A DNA stretch of 64,000 nt from Clostridium sp031626875 (GCF_031626875.1 NZ_JANDMF010000001.1:124001-188000), one strand, 5' to 3'; shown: positions 43,668 to 52,795, counted from the stretch's first letter. Program-made: numbers and translations. The notes: generated by a model from the letters alone, not told the origin.

Positions 43668-44672
43668 CTATCTTCCTAACTTATCAATATATTTTTTTAA
43701 CATTTCTTGATGTTTTTTTACTTGTTCAAGTTCTTTAACTTCTTCACCATCAAGAGTAAATCTATTTCCTTCATATTCAGTTGAAATATATCCTTCATAT
43801 CCCTTTTCATCTAAATATTTAATTAATTCTCCATATGGTATTGAATATTCTACACCATCATCTGTCATTTCATATACTTTCCCATGAATATGCTTAATAT
43901 AAGCTATATGTTCATCTAAAATGCTAAAATCACTAGCTTCATAACCATCAGCAAATATAGTGTACATATGGTCAATCTCATTTTTACATAAATCAGTTAA
44001 CTCTTTTGGCCTACCACCTTGCTTTGTAAAAAATTGTTTTGGATCAGTTCCATTAGCAAAAATATCATCTATATATTTAATAACATCGTCATTTACCCCT
44101 AAGCTTCTGAAGTAACTTGTTGCTACTCTTGGATGTCTTCTACAGAATATTCCTGTGTCAACAACAATACCAATGTATGGTGAATTTGTTTTATGAATAA
44201 CATCAATGAATGCTTTTGTCATTGGGTGATCAAAGCTCATTCCCCCATGAATTTCTATAGCTAGCGTCACATTATATTTTTCTGCATAAGGCAAAGCTGG
44301 TTCAATAATTTCTGGAGGTGTCATTGATACAAGTCTAACCAATTTAAATCCTAAACGATTAGCTAATTTAATTTCCTCAATTAATGCATCTGTAGCTTCT
44401 TTAGTTGTTAATGTCCTATTTTTATAAAGACATGTATTTATAAAAATATCATTACAAACTGGTTTCACTTTATATTTAGACATAAGTCTGTCCCATTCTT
44501 TTAATGATTCTTCTGATGGATGAGGAGTTCCTTTAAGCATTTGGTCACTTATAAACTCCATTTCTGCCCCAATTTCCTTTAAAAACTTAAATATATCCTC
44601 TAAATTCATTTTTCCTCTGGCATATTGATCTTGTAAACTATAAAAACTTACTGAACGTTTAATATTTGACAT
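43668..44672 (-). CDS. C-glycoside deglycosidase alpha subunit (TIM-barrel)
   Basis: 334 residues, a xylose-isomerase-like TIM barrel. Known alpha subunits bind Mn2+ through Glu, Asp, His and Glu. Candidates here are Glu140 (LAIEIHGG), Asp172 (VVDTGIF), His261 or His263 (KHIHGK) and Glu299 or Glu301 (STEYEGNRF). The enzyme breaks the C-C bond between a 3-oxo-sugar and an aromatic aglycone by a beta-elimination-type mechanism. It acts after the Gfo/Idh/MocA oxidase encoded just upstream and together with the beta subunit just downstream. The ATG at 44672 has an AAAGGAAG site. A plain sugar isomerase is less likely given the beta-subunit neighbour. Confidence 0.85.
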   Translation of the reverse strand: MSNIKRSVSFYSLQDQYARGKMNLEDIFKFLKEIGAEMEFISDQMLKGTPHPSEESLKEWDRLMSKYKVKPVCNDIFINTCLYKNRTLTTKEATDALIEEIKLANRLGFKLVRLVSMTPPEIIEPALPYAEKYNVTLAIEIHGGMSFDHPMTKAFIDVIHKTNSPYIGIVVDTGIFCRRHPRVATSYFRSLGVNDDVIKYIDDIFANGTDPKQFFTKQGGRPKELTDLCKNEIDHMYTIFADGYEASDFSILDEHIAYIKHIHGKVYEMTDDGVEYSIPYGELIKYLDEKGYEGYISTEYEGNRFTLDGEEVKELEQVKKHQEMLKKYIDKLGR

Positions 44673-44700
44673 AATTTTTTCTTCCTTTCTCATCTAAATT

Positions 44701-45762
44701 TTATTCAAAATCTATTGATCTTCCTGTTGCAGCTGACTCTCTTACTGCTTCCATAACAGCTAATACTCTTCTTACCTCAGGTGCTTTTATAATCAATTCT
44801 TCTTTACCTTCTAATACATTTAAATAATTTTCAAAGAACATAATATGAGCAACATTTACCTTTGGTAGTTCTTCTGTTATTAATACCCCTTCTGGTGGTG
44901 GTCCGAATGAACGAGTTGGCCCTGAAGCTGTCATAGTAGTTTTTCCTGGAACATTTTTAAGAAGTCTTGTTGTTCTGGCAATTTTTCCTTCTGGTTCAAA
45001 ACCGTCACTATACATACTTCCAGTATCTCCACCTATAAACCAATGTCTTTCAAACCACTTTGGTTTGTCTGCTAAAAAATATGTTCCAAGCTCAATTTCT
45101 CCTGTTACTCCATTTTCAAATTTAAATAGAATTTTAAAGTAATCATCAACTTCTTCATTAATGACATTTCTTAAATCAGCAAATATAGTCTTTACTTTAC
45201 TATCAACCATATAAAGAATTTGATCTATTAAATGAACTCCCCAATCATATAACATTCCACCACCATATTTTTTATAAACATGCCAATCATGCATATTTCC
45301 ATTTATTCCATATAGCATTGACTGGATAGTAAATACATTTCCTAAAGCTTTTTTATCATAAACTTCTTTTGCTGTTCTAAAATCTTCATCAAATCTACGT
45401 TGTTGATGTACTGTAAATAATACTCCTGCATCTTTTACTACAGCTATCATTTCATCATACTCTTTAACGTTCATTGCTGCTGGTTTTTCACAAATTATGT
45501 TCTTACCTGCCTTTGCAGCCTTGATTACGACTTCCTTATGAACATGGTTACTTACTGAAATAATTACTGTATTGATTTCTTCTATTTTTAATAACTCATC
45601 TACACTAGTAGTTTTTATAACTCCTTCAGTAATTGCATCTGACATTCTTTTTTCTTCTATATCACATAGAGCTGTTACATTTGTAGCTTTTAATGAATTT
45701 AATGTTTTTTCATGTATGTGTCCCATAAATCCAAAACCAATTATCCCGAAATTAACTTTCAT
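44701..45762 (-). CDS. Gfo/Idh/MocA oxidoreductase (candidate C-glycoside 3-oxidase)
   Basis: 353 residues. The Rossmann domain has GIIGFGFMG near residue 7. CEKPAAMN near residue 92 carries the catalytic lysine. The substrate domain has YGGGMLYDWGVHLIDQ, with the catalytic His in the GVH position, and FGPPPEG. The NAD(P)-dependent enzyme would oxidise the sugar C3 hydroxyl of the C-glycoside so that the deglycosidase can cut it. DgpA of the puerarin pathway is the closest known analogue by role and context. It sits 17 bp after the epimerase gene and 28 bp before the alpha subunit, in one operon. Confidence 0.8.
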   Translation of the reverse strand: MKVNFGIIGFGFMGHIHEKTLNSLKATNVTALCDIEEKRMSDAITEGVIKTTSVDELLKIEEINTVIISVSNHVHKEVVIKAAKAGKNIICEKPAAMNVKEYDEMIAVVKDAGVLFTVHQQRRFDEDFRTAKEVYDKKALGNVFTIQSMLYGINGNMHDWHVYKKYGGGMLYDWGVHLIDQILYMVDSKVKTIFADLRNVINEEVDDYFKILFKFENGVTGEIELGTYFLADKPKWFERHWFIGGDTGSMYSDGFEPEGKIARTTRLLKNVPGKTTMTASGPTRSFGPPPEGVLITEELPKVNVAHIMFFENYLNVLEGKEELIIKAPEVRRVLAVMEAVRESAATGRSIDFE

Positions 45763-45779
45763 TTGTATTTCCTCCTTAT

Positions 45780-46694
45780 CTAAATCACAAAATTCCTTAA
45801 ATATTTTGCTGTTAAAATTACTGATTTTTTAGCTTCTTCAATTGATCCTTCAAATGCTTTGTCTTCTACTTCTATACATGTATAACCCTTGTACCCTATA
45901 TCAGTTAAAGCCGAAACATATTTTCCCCAGTCTACGTCTCCAAGACCTGGAAGCTTTGGTGACATATATTGAAGTGGTGTAGCCATTATTCCTACATCAT
46001 CTAATCTATCTTTAAATATTTTTATGTCCTTATAGTGAACATGGAATATCTTATCCTTGAATTCATATATTGGCTTAATATAGTCAATTTGTTGCCATAC
46101 AAAATGAGATGGATCATAGTTAATTCCAAAATTATTACTATCTAATATCTTAAATACTTCTTTCCAAATAGCTGGTGTTGTCATTAAGTTTTGTCCACCT
46201 GGCCATTCATCATTTGTAAATAACATTGGGCAATTTTCAATAGCTATCTTTACGCCTTTTTCTTCTGCATATTTTACAATTGGAGGCCATACTTCTTTTA
46301 CTATTTCTAAATTTTCCTCAAGAGTTTTATTAGGAATTCTCCCAAGAAAAGTTGTAATCATATTTACACCAAGCTTTCCACTTGCATCTATTAACTTGTA
46401 CAAATGATTAACATAAACTTTTCTTTTTTCTAAATCTGAGTCTAAAGTATTTGGATAATATCCAAGTGCTGATATTTCCACACCTTTTTCCTTGCAGTAA
46501 TTATTAATATATTTTACTTTTTCCTCATCTAACTCTGATATATCTATATGTGATACCCCTGCATATCTTCTTTCAGCCTTTCCTTTTGGCCAGCAGCAAA
46601 CTTCTAAACATTCTAAATTATTTTCAGCTGCAAAATCTACTAATTCTTCAAAGTTTAGTTCACCAAGAATAGCACTGTTTAATCCTAATTTCAT
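45780..46694 (-). CDS. Sugar phosphate isomerase/epimerase-like TIM-barrel protein
   Basis: 304 residues, AP_endonuc_2 fold. Likely metal ligands include Glu (VKIAIENCPM, about residue 150), Asp (GINYDPSHFVW), His (HVHYKD) and the late Glu (CIEVED). It is the first gene of the C-deglycosidase operon, with an AAGGAG ribosome site. Enzymes of this family handle keto-sugars such as 3-ketoglucose. Here it probably processes the oxidised sugar released by C-C cleavage, or equilibrates the oxo-glycoside. The exact step is inferred from context. Confidence 0.75.
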   Translation of the reverse strand: MKLGLNSAILGELNFEELVDFAAENNLECLEVCCWPKGKAERRYAGVSHIDISELDEEKVKYINNYCKEKGVEISALGYYPNTLDSDLEKRKVYVNHLYKLIDASGKLGVNMITTFLGRIPNKTLEENLEIVKEVWPPIVKYAEEKGVKIAIENCPMLFTNDEWPGGQNLMTTPAIWKEVFKILDSNNFGINYDPSHFVWQQIDYIKPIYEFKDKIFHVHYKDIKIFKDRLDDVGIMATPLQYMSPKLPGLGDVDWGKYVSALTDIGYKGYTCIEVEDKAFEGSIEEAKKSVILTAKYLRNFVI

Positions 46695-46761
46695 TTTTTC
46701 ATCTCCTTATAAGTCTATATTTATTGTTAATCTTTATTTTTTTGTTCCTTGATACATTCTT

Positions 46762-46794
46762 ATTGTACCTTTTCCCTCTATGTAAACGCATTCT
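46762..46794 (-). promoter_or_regulatory. cre-like promoter module A (C-deglycosidase operon)
   Basis: The minus strand reads AGAATGCGTTTACA (46781-46794), 13 bp, then TACAAT (46762-46767). TGTAAACGCATTCT fits the CcpA cre consensus without mismatch in its defined positions. A -35-like TGCGTT lies 17 bp from the -10, inside the cre. Confidence 0.65.
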
Positions 46795-46899
46795 CTTAAT
46801 TAGTCAGTTATATCTATATTGTTGTTTTAATATATATAATTTTCATATCTTATAAAAAAAGATTAATAAATTAAATCAAAATATTAACCTTTTTTAATT

Positions 46900-47091
46900 T
46901 TATATGTCTAAAGCCAACCTCATTACACCATAAATTCCTGCTTTTGAAACTCCTCCTATAACAATCACTTCCAGATCACATACACATGAAATAATAGCTA
47001 AATCACTACCAAGCTTTTCCCCTAAATCTTCAACTAATTAAGCTTATTTTTATTTTTTTGCTATATCTATACCAAATCCATACTTTCTCAT
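46900..47091 (-). pseudogene. ROK-family glucokinase remnant
   Basis: An ATG with a GAAGGAG site opens MRKYGFGIDIAKK and then a stop. This matches the N-terminus of ROK sugar kinases, which continue as GIDIGGT. After a short A/T-rich junction, a second frame reads LVEDLGEKLGSDLAIIS, then DLEVIVIGGVSKAGIYG. That matches the C-terminal ROK segment (PEVIVIGGGVSKAG). More than 200 codons between the two are missing. The remnant lies between the two Gfo/Idh/MocA units, so a sugar kinase was once part of this locus. Confidence 0.75.
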
Positions 47092-47152
47092 TTAAATTTC
47101 TCCTTCTATATCTTTTTATTTTTCAAAAATAGTAAATTTATAGTTCTATTAA

Positions 47153-47194
47153 CAAAGGGAACTGATAAATAAAACACCTTATCAGTTCCCTTTG
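47153..47194 (-). terminator. Terminator of the second Gfo/Idh/MocA gene
   Basis: A perfect 16-bp stem (CAAAGGGAACTGATAA with its complement) around a ten-base loop, 22 bp past the stop. Confidence 0.85.
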
Positions 47195-47216
47195 AATATC
47201 AAATACATATGAATTC

Positions 47217-48314
47217 TTATAGTTCTACTGGCTTGCCAGTCTCTGCTGACTTGTAAATTGCTTCTAAGATTTGTGTTACAACAAAAGCTTGTTCTGGCTT
47301 AACTAATGGTTCTGTATCATTTAATATACAATCAATCCATTGAATAGCCTCTGCATCACGTTGTTCTAATTGTCCTGCTCCTTCAAATCCAAATACTCCA
47401 TCTGCATCTGAAGGTTGAGATTGAACTAATTTACCATGGGCTACTTTATTAAATACAACATATCCTTGATCTGCAAAAGCTAGCCCAAACATTTCTGCTC
47501 CAGCATCAGTGCCACATAATGTTACTTGTGCTTCTTTTGGATTAATCATATTTAATGCCCATGCAGCTTCTAAATATATAGTTGCTCCATTTTCCATTTT
47601 AATAAATCCAAATGCAGAATCTTCTGTTTCAAAAGTTTCTGGATTCCATGGTCCAAACATATTTCCTTCTGGTTTGTCCTTTAGTTTTTGAAAAACTGAT
47701 CCGAATACAGTTTTTGGTTTATAATTATTCATGAACCATAATGTTAAATCTAATGCATGAGTTCCAATATCTATTAATGGACCTCCACCTTGCTTAGACT
47801 TATCTGGAAATACTCCCCATGTAGGAACCCCTCTACGTCTTATAGCATGAGCTTTTGCCATGTATATTTCACCTAATTCTCCATTTTCACAAGCTTCTTT
47901 TGTTTCAAGTGAATCAGAACGGAAACGATTTTGATAACCAATTGTTAATTTCTTGCCTGTTCTCTTAGCTGCATCTAACATCTTTTGTGCTTCTGCACTA
48001 TTTATAGCCATCGGCTTTTCACACATAACATGTTTACCAGCTTCTAAAGATGCCACTGTAATTTCTGCATGAGATACATTTGGTGTTAATACATGAATCA
48101 CATCGATAGTCTCATCTTTGATTAACTCCTTATAATTAAGGTATACTTTTGCAGCTTCTGTACCAAATTCTTTTGCAGCTTTTACAGCTCTCTCTTCAGC
48201 AATATCGCAAAATGCAACTAATTCTACTTTATCTGTAAGTTTTGACAATGCTGGAAAATGCTTTTGATTTGCAATTCCTCCACACCCAATAAATCCAATC
48301 TTTAATTTTTTCAT
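47217..48314 (-). CDS. Gfo/Idh/MocA oxidoreductase (second in the locus)
   Basis: 365 residues. GFIGCGGIANQKHFPAL is the nucleotide-binding start, CEKPMAIN carries the catalytic Lys, and GGGPLIDIGTHALDLTLWFM carries the His. A central RNRFRSDS-type region (YQNRFRS) is typical of sugar dehydrogenases or reductases. It has its own cre-like promoter module and terminator. In the C-glycoside pathway it could reduce the released 3-keto-sugar back to glucose or oxidise a different glycoside. It is not a close copy of the 44701 gene. Confidence 0.82.
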   Translation of the reverse strand: MKKLKIGFIGCGGIANQKHFPALSKLTDKVELVAFCDIAEERAVKAAKEFGTEAAKVYLNYKELIKDETIDVIHVLTPNVSHAEITVASLEAGKHVMCEKPMAINSAEAQKMLDAAKRTGKKLTIGYQNRFRSDSLETKEACENGELGEIYMAKAHAIRRRGVPTWGVFPDKSKQGGGPLIDIGTHALDLTLWFMNNYKPKTVFGSVFQKLKDKPEGNMFGPWNPETFETEDSAFGFIKMENGATIYLEAAWALNMINPKEAQVTLCGTDAGAEMFGLAFADQGYVVFNKVAHGKLVQSQPSDADGVFGFEGAGQLEQRDAEAIQWIDCILNDTEPLVKPEQAFVVTQILEAIYKSAETGKPVEL

Positions 48315-48395
48315 CTTAACTACCTCTCTTCTTATTTATAGTAAATTTATAATTTTTAATTTAGGGATTTGATTTAGTCTTCTTTGAACATCTTT

Positions 48396-48428
48396 ATTGT
48401 ACCTTTTCACCTTTTGTAAACGCATTCT
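48396..48428 (-). promoter_or_regulatory. cre-like promoter module B (second Gfo/Idh/MocA gene)
   Basis: The minus strand reads AGAATGCGTTTACA (48415-48428), 13 bp, then TACAAT (48396-48401). It shares its upstream TAATTAA and downstream GAAAAGG context with module A. Confidence 0.65.
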
Positions 48429-48617
48429 TTTAATTATTCATTTCTATTCATATTATTGATTAAATAGCTAAAATTTTTTAATAAACAAAATTATATTAAT
48501 AAAGTGAATTAAATTTTTAATATCTTTTTAAAAATACCTATAGAGAACTCTTAGAATACGTTTTATACTTATTTATAAATCTATATTTTGAAACTAAATT
48601 TTTTAACCAATAAAAAA

Positions 48618-48641
48618 ATAGCTGGTAAAATAACCAACTAT
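48618..48641 (-). terminator. Terminator of the AraC-GH39 gene
   Basis: ATAGCTGGT pairs with ACCAACTAT with one mismatch, then a U-run on the minus strand, about 40 bp past the stop at 48683. Confidence 0.65.
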
Positions 48642-48682
48642 CTTTTAACAATGAATTTTCCTTTAAATCTTTAATAAAGTTC

Positions 48683-51229
48683 TTAACTATATTCAAATGT
48701 AATCTCAAAAAAATTAACTTCATGTGGTGAAAGGTGACTTTCTAAGTTTAACATCCCTTCGCTTTCTATATAAAAAACTGTTTGTTTAGGTACACAAATC
48801 TGTTTCAAATAATCAATTTCATCTTTCTTAATATTATAAATGGCACTCATATTTAGCCACTCATCAAAAACACTTCCATGTTCCCTATTTAAAACATATT
48901 CCTTTACTCTATAACGACCATTTTTTGTTCCATTAAGATTAATAGATATATTCAAATTTTTTTGATTTTCATAGATATTGTAATATTGCTCCAACTTTAC
49001 TGGTGTTTCCTCACTTAAACAATAAAAATAATCAAAATGTTTATAATTATAAGTAATAATTTCATAATTATATGAAGACTTTTTAGTTATTATATATCCA
49101 TCACCTTTATCAATTAGCTTACTTCCAAGTTTAGCTAGCATTTCATAAGCATAAAATCCTGGCTTATTTATTCCATTTGCACTTATAAGCCCCATGTCTC
49201 CATATAATAAATTTTTTGAATCTTTCAGCTCCCCAGAAATATCTGAGCAAAGCCAATAACCAAAGCTATCTGTTTCATCTAAATTATCTACAATATTTTT
49301 AGTAATATATGCAGCTTTGAAAGTTGTATCATTAGCTGGATGCCTATGAGATATACTAGAATTATATTCTGTAACATGGAACTCTTGAATATAAATTTCT
49401 GAATCCTTAATTATTTTACGTATTTTTTCTAACTTTACTTTTGCATAACTTCTATCCTTAGAGGGTAATAAATGTGTTAAATATTCCCCATCTTCATCTT
49501 TGTATTGTTTATTAACTAAATTACTTTTCTTATTTATATTCTCTAGTTTACTATCTTCAATTAATTCATAAGGATATATAGATATAGATATAAAATCCAT
49601 CTTAATATCTGATTTTTTCATCTGGTTTAAAAACTCGTTAAACCACTTCATATTTACCTCTGGATTGAAACCTGGACCTCCTACCTTTGCATTAGGTACT
49701 ATACTTTTTATTATTTTATAATAATTTTTAAAGGTATTTATATATTTGTCAAACTTGCCACTCCAAAAAACATAATCATTATCTCCCTCTTTCCAGATTT
49801 CAAAATACCATTGTTCTACTTCATTAATTCCATATCTATTAATGCAATGTACCATAAATTTTTCTAATAACTCTAAAGATTCATTAAAACTTTTTTGTCT
49901 TTCTGATGAATTTCTAAAATACATAACTTTATCAGAAACAAGATTTAACACTTTGGCTTTATCTCCTAATTCAATAAATGGTTTTAAATTTATACTATAT
50001 AAAAAATCTATTAATTTATCCACTTTATTGAAATTATAGTTTGATTCTCTATCATTTTCATCTCCATAACTAAGCATTTCATCACTAAAAACACCTTGAA
50101 ACCTAGCATATTTAAATTTAATTTTCTTTTGAATATCCGTTAAGTGTTGTTGTAAATCTGATCTAAGTCCATCTTGAGCATAGCCTAAATTAATTAAGTT
50201 TCTCCATGAATGTCTCATTGTTTTTGATATATCAACATTAACATTTATGGTAATATTCTTTTCATTATCATTTCCTATAAATTTATCACTTATTTCTTTT
50301 TCTTGTTCTATATACTTTGTTAGTTTTTCAAAGGCTTGATTATAATCTACCTTTGTTATTTTATACTCCACCTTTTCACTTTTCTTATTTTTAGACTGCT
50401 TTTGTCTAATCTGGTTACGATATTCTGCTGGAGTAGTATCATATACTTCTTTAAATATTTTGTTAAAAGCTACCAAGTTAGGAAATCCATTATTCATTGC
50501 AATTTTGGTTACTGAATTATTTGTACGAATAAGTTCCTTCACTGCCTGTGATAATCTAAATTCATTTAAATATTTTGAAAATGTCATACCCATATGAATT
50601 TTAAAAAACTTAGATAAATATTCTGGAGTTAAATATTGTGAATCTGCTACATCTTTAAGAGAAATCTGTTGATAATAATTTTTCTTAATATACCCTACTA
50701 TATTATTTATACGTTCTGAATATTTATTATTTTTAACTTCTGTAATCTGCATTTTATGATTATCTGTAATTACAAAATTAGCATTTAATATATAAATTAA
50801 ATCATATATTAAAGACATAATTTTTAAATTATACCCATCTTCTCTATTCGAATACGCATACATAATTTTAGCTAATATTTTTCTAATATCTTCATAATGT
50901 TCATTTTCGTTAATAGTAGAATTACATAAAAATAAACTCTGTTCTCTTTTTACAATATCATTAAAGAAGTCATTATCTATTTGTATTGATAAAATAAGAT
51001 TTTCTTCTTCTCCATGAATTTCATAAATATCTCCATTATTAATTAGAACTACATCTGATTCTTTTAACTTGTATTTTTGGTTATTTACAGTTATTTTTAA
51101 TTCACCTTTTAGAATAAATAAAAATTCTACATTCCTTTGTATACTGGTTGAAATTTTGTTTATTTTATTTAAGAAAATTTCTAATGGTATATTTCTATTT
51201 TCATTAGTACTTTTTCTTATGTTACCCAT
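48683..51229 (-). CDS. AraC-family regulator fused to a GH39-like domain
   Basis: 848 residues from the ATG at 51229. A GTG three codons upstream abuts the AGGGAG site. Residue numbers here count from that GTG. The N-terminal cupin-like sensor spans about 25-95. The AraC HTH pair (about 175-280) contains ISLKDVADSQYLTPEYLSKFFK and VTKIAMNNGFPNLVAFNKIFKEVY. A TIM barrel follows (about 330-790) that resembles beta-xylosidase family GH39. The presumed acid/base is Glu484 in FEIWKEGD, where clan GH-A enzymes have Asn-Glu, so the Asn is replaced by Lys. The presumed nucleophile is Glu624 in HVTEYNSS. No signal peptide. Probably an intracellular glycoside sensor for this locus. Confidence 0.82.
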   Translation of the reverse strand: MGNIRKSTNENRNIPLEIFLNKINKISTSIQRNVEFLFILKGELKITVNNQKYKLKESDVVLINNGDIYEIHGEEENLILSIQIDNDFFNDIVKREQSLFLCNSTINENEHYEDIRKILAKIMYAYSNREDGYNLKIMSLIYDLIYILNANFVITDNHKMQITEVKNNKYSERINNIVGYIKKNYYQQISLKDVADSQYLTPEYLSKFFKIHMGMTFSKYLNEFRLSQAVKELIRTNNSVTKIAMNNGFPNLVAFNKIFKEVYDTTPAEYRNQIRQKQSKNKKSEKVEYKITKVDYNQAFEKLTKYIEQEKEISDKFIGNDNEKNITINVNVDISKTMRHSWRNLINLGYAQDGLRSDLQQHLTDIQKKIKFKYARFQGVFSDEMLSYGDENDRESNYNFNKVDKLIDFLYSINLKPFIELGDKAKVLNLVSDKVMYFRNSSERQKSFNESLELLEKFMVHCINRYGINEVEQWYFEIWKEGDNDYVFWSGKFDKYINTFKNYYKIIKSIVPNAKVGGPGFNPEVNMKWFNEFLNQMKKSDIKMDFISISIYPYELIEDSKLENINKKSNLVNKQYKDEDGEYLTHLLPSKDRSYAKVKLEKIRKIIKDSEIYIQEFHVTEYNSSISHRHPANDTTFKAAYITKNIVDNLDETDSFGYWLCSDISGELKDSKNLLYGDMGLISANGINKPGFYAYEMLAKLGSKLIDKGDGYIITKKSSYNYEIITYNYKHFDYFYCLSEETPVKLEQYYNIYENQKNLNISINLNGTKNGRYRVKEYVLNREHGSVFDEWLNMSAIYNIKKDEIDYLKQICVPKQTVFYIESEGMLNLESHLSPHEVNFFEITFEYS

Positions 51230-51577
51230 ATATTGCACACTCCCTAAAAAGATAATATTTATATACCCTGTATGCTCGTATCATCTATCTTTTTTAATTG
51301 TTGAACTCACCTTGCTTTATTTATTATGGTTTATTTATGTATCATAAAATGTAAAACAACTTTTTTGTTATCGTTATCAAAACTCATCTTAAAGCCCCTC
51401 TCTTTATTTCATATTTTTTTATTACAATCAATAAATTTTAGACTTAACAATATAAAAAATGTTAGTACATGTTCTTTGTTTTAAAAATTAAATATACTCT
51501 AATGATATAATATATTTAACTTTTAAAACAACTCAATAATGAAATTTTATTTTCATTATTTCAAACATATAAAAAAA
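51230..51577. other. Intergenic region upstream of the AraC-GH39 gene
   Basis: About 350 bp of AT-rich sequence. I see no convincing gene, cre site or strong palindrome. It should hold the AraC-GH39 promoter. Confidence 0.5.
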
Positions 51578-51609
51578 CTGCATAAGTTTTAATCTAAAAA
51601 CTTATGCAG
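51578..51609 (-). terminator. Terminator overlapping the end of the 59-residue gene
   Basis: CTGCATAAGTTTT pairs with AAAACTTATGCAG, seven A before (U-run on minus). The stop codon at 51602-51604 lies in the stem. Confidence 0.8.
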
Positions 51610-51781
51610 CCTCTTTTAATTCTATTTGTTTTTCTTTAGCTTGGGCACTTTCCATATCTTGAACAGCTTTTCTTAATATTAATATTTCTGATGTAGTTAA
51701 CCTTGGATTAGAGAACATCATGTAAATCATGCCCTTCTTAAAAGATTCAGAGTAAAAAATGTTTTTCAATAATTTTTTCAT
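51602..51781 (-). CDS. Small conserved-looking protein, 59 residues
   Basis: An ATG with an AGGAGG site seven bases upstream opens a 59-codon frame that ends inside a strong terminator. The protein begins MKKLLKNIFYSESFKKGMIY. It continues with LTTSEILILRKAVQDMESAQ and a Lys/Glu-rich tail. It looks like an amphipathic helical protein without a clear membrane span. Family not recognised. The gene structure makes it likely to be real. Confidence 0.6.
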   Translation of the reverse strand: MKKLLKNIFYSESFKKGMIYMMFSNPRLTTSEILILRKAVQDMESAQAKEKQIELKEAA

Positions 51782-51990
51782 AAATTATCCTCCTTAAGTT
51801 TTTCATTTTATTTACATTATTATCATAATTTATCCAAAGAAATTTTAAAAGTATTTTTTTACCAGATAACGTTTTGTTTTATGAATAATTAGTATATGTT
51901 TTGTGACTATTTTGTTAACTTTCTTAAGAACATCTTGAAATCATTTACGAAAACGTATATATTATTATGTTTAGCTTTACATAAAAAAAA

Positions 51991-52023
51991 AGATTAAAAC
52001 ATATAAATTATACATTTTAATCT
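51991..52023 (-). terminator. Terminator of the YczE-like gene
   Basis: AGATTAAAA pairs with TTTTAATCT around 15 bases, with nine A before it, just past the stop at 52037. Confidence 0.75.
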
Positions 52024-52036
52024 TAATTTACATTTA

Positions 52037-52705
52037 TCAATCCAAGTTAACATCCATACCAATATCCTTAAGTAATTCATCAATAAAGCCAAGTCTTTCA
52101 TTAAAAAACTTAGCTATAAGTCCTACAATTAGAGCAGCTATAATAGTCCCTTCTCTAACTCCTACAATATTATGAAATATAATTAAGGAAATAATGCATG
52201 CACCTATAGTTAATGATGCATCAAAAACTATTTTAGTTGTTCCAAACTCCTTTTTCATTGTATCTGAAATAGCCTTTACAAAAGCCTCTCCTGAAAGCAT
52301 AACAACATCTGCAATTACTTCCATGCTAATTCCAAATCCAAGAATTAAACATCCAATTAGTAAATAAATTAATTTTAATGCATATATACTAGGATTAAGA
52401 AATGAAAGCCCTTCCATAGTTAAATCAATAAAAAATGCAAATAGAAATGATACTGGTATTTGTAAAAGTTGTACCTTCTCAAAATTCTTTTTTAATAAGA
52501 AAGCTTGTCCTAAAATTAAAAACATATTCAATATAAAAGTAAACTCTCCCATAGTAAGTGAAAATCCCTTACTTAAAGTAAATGGAATACTTGATATTGG
52601 AGATGTTCCAAGACTTGCTTTAGTAATAAAGCTTACTCCTAAAGCATTGATAAATAATCCTACAATAAAAAATACATACCTTTTTAATAATTCCTTTTTC
52701 GTCAT
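52037..52705 (-). CDS. YczE/YyaS/YitT-family membrane protein
   Basis: 222 residues, five to six helices. The start FFIVGLFINALGVSFITKASLGTSPISSIPFTLS is the YczE-type signature. Function is unknown. YczE in Bacillus is linked to surfactin production, and others are transporters of unclear substrate. It lies downstream of the phloretin hydrolase-like gene but is separated from it by a terminator. GGAGG ribosome site. A link to the flavonoid genes is only by position. Confidence 0.78.
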   Translation of the reverse strand: MTKKELLKRYVFFIVGLFINALGVSFITKASLGTSPISSIPFTLSKGFSLTMGEFTFILNMFLILGQAFLLKKNFEKVQLLQIPVSFLFAFFIDLTMEGLSFLNPSIYALKLIYLLIGCLILGFGISMEVIADVVMLSGEAFVKAISDTMKKEFGTTKIVFDASLTIGACIISLIIFHNIVGVREGTIIAALIVGLIAKFFNERLGFIDELLKDIGMDVNLD

Positions 52706-52795
52706 TTATAATACCTCCTGCTAAATTTATTTTAATATTTTTTATCCCATTCAATTTCTTCTAACTCTTGCAACTAATAAACTAAAAAGGAAATA

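Noticed and set aside
48538..48723. 61-codon minus-strand frame overlapping the end of the AraC-GH39 gene and its terminator
   Set aside because: It crosses a terminator hairpin, has no ribosome site and low-complexity content.
51334..51387. 17-codon minus-strand frame with a purine-rich upstream (GAGGGG)
   Set aside because: Too short, ribosome-site spacing is poor, and no terminator or promoter supports it.
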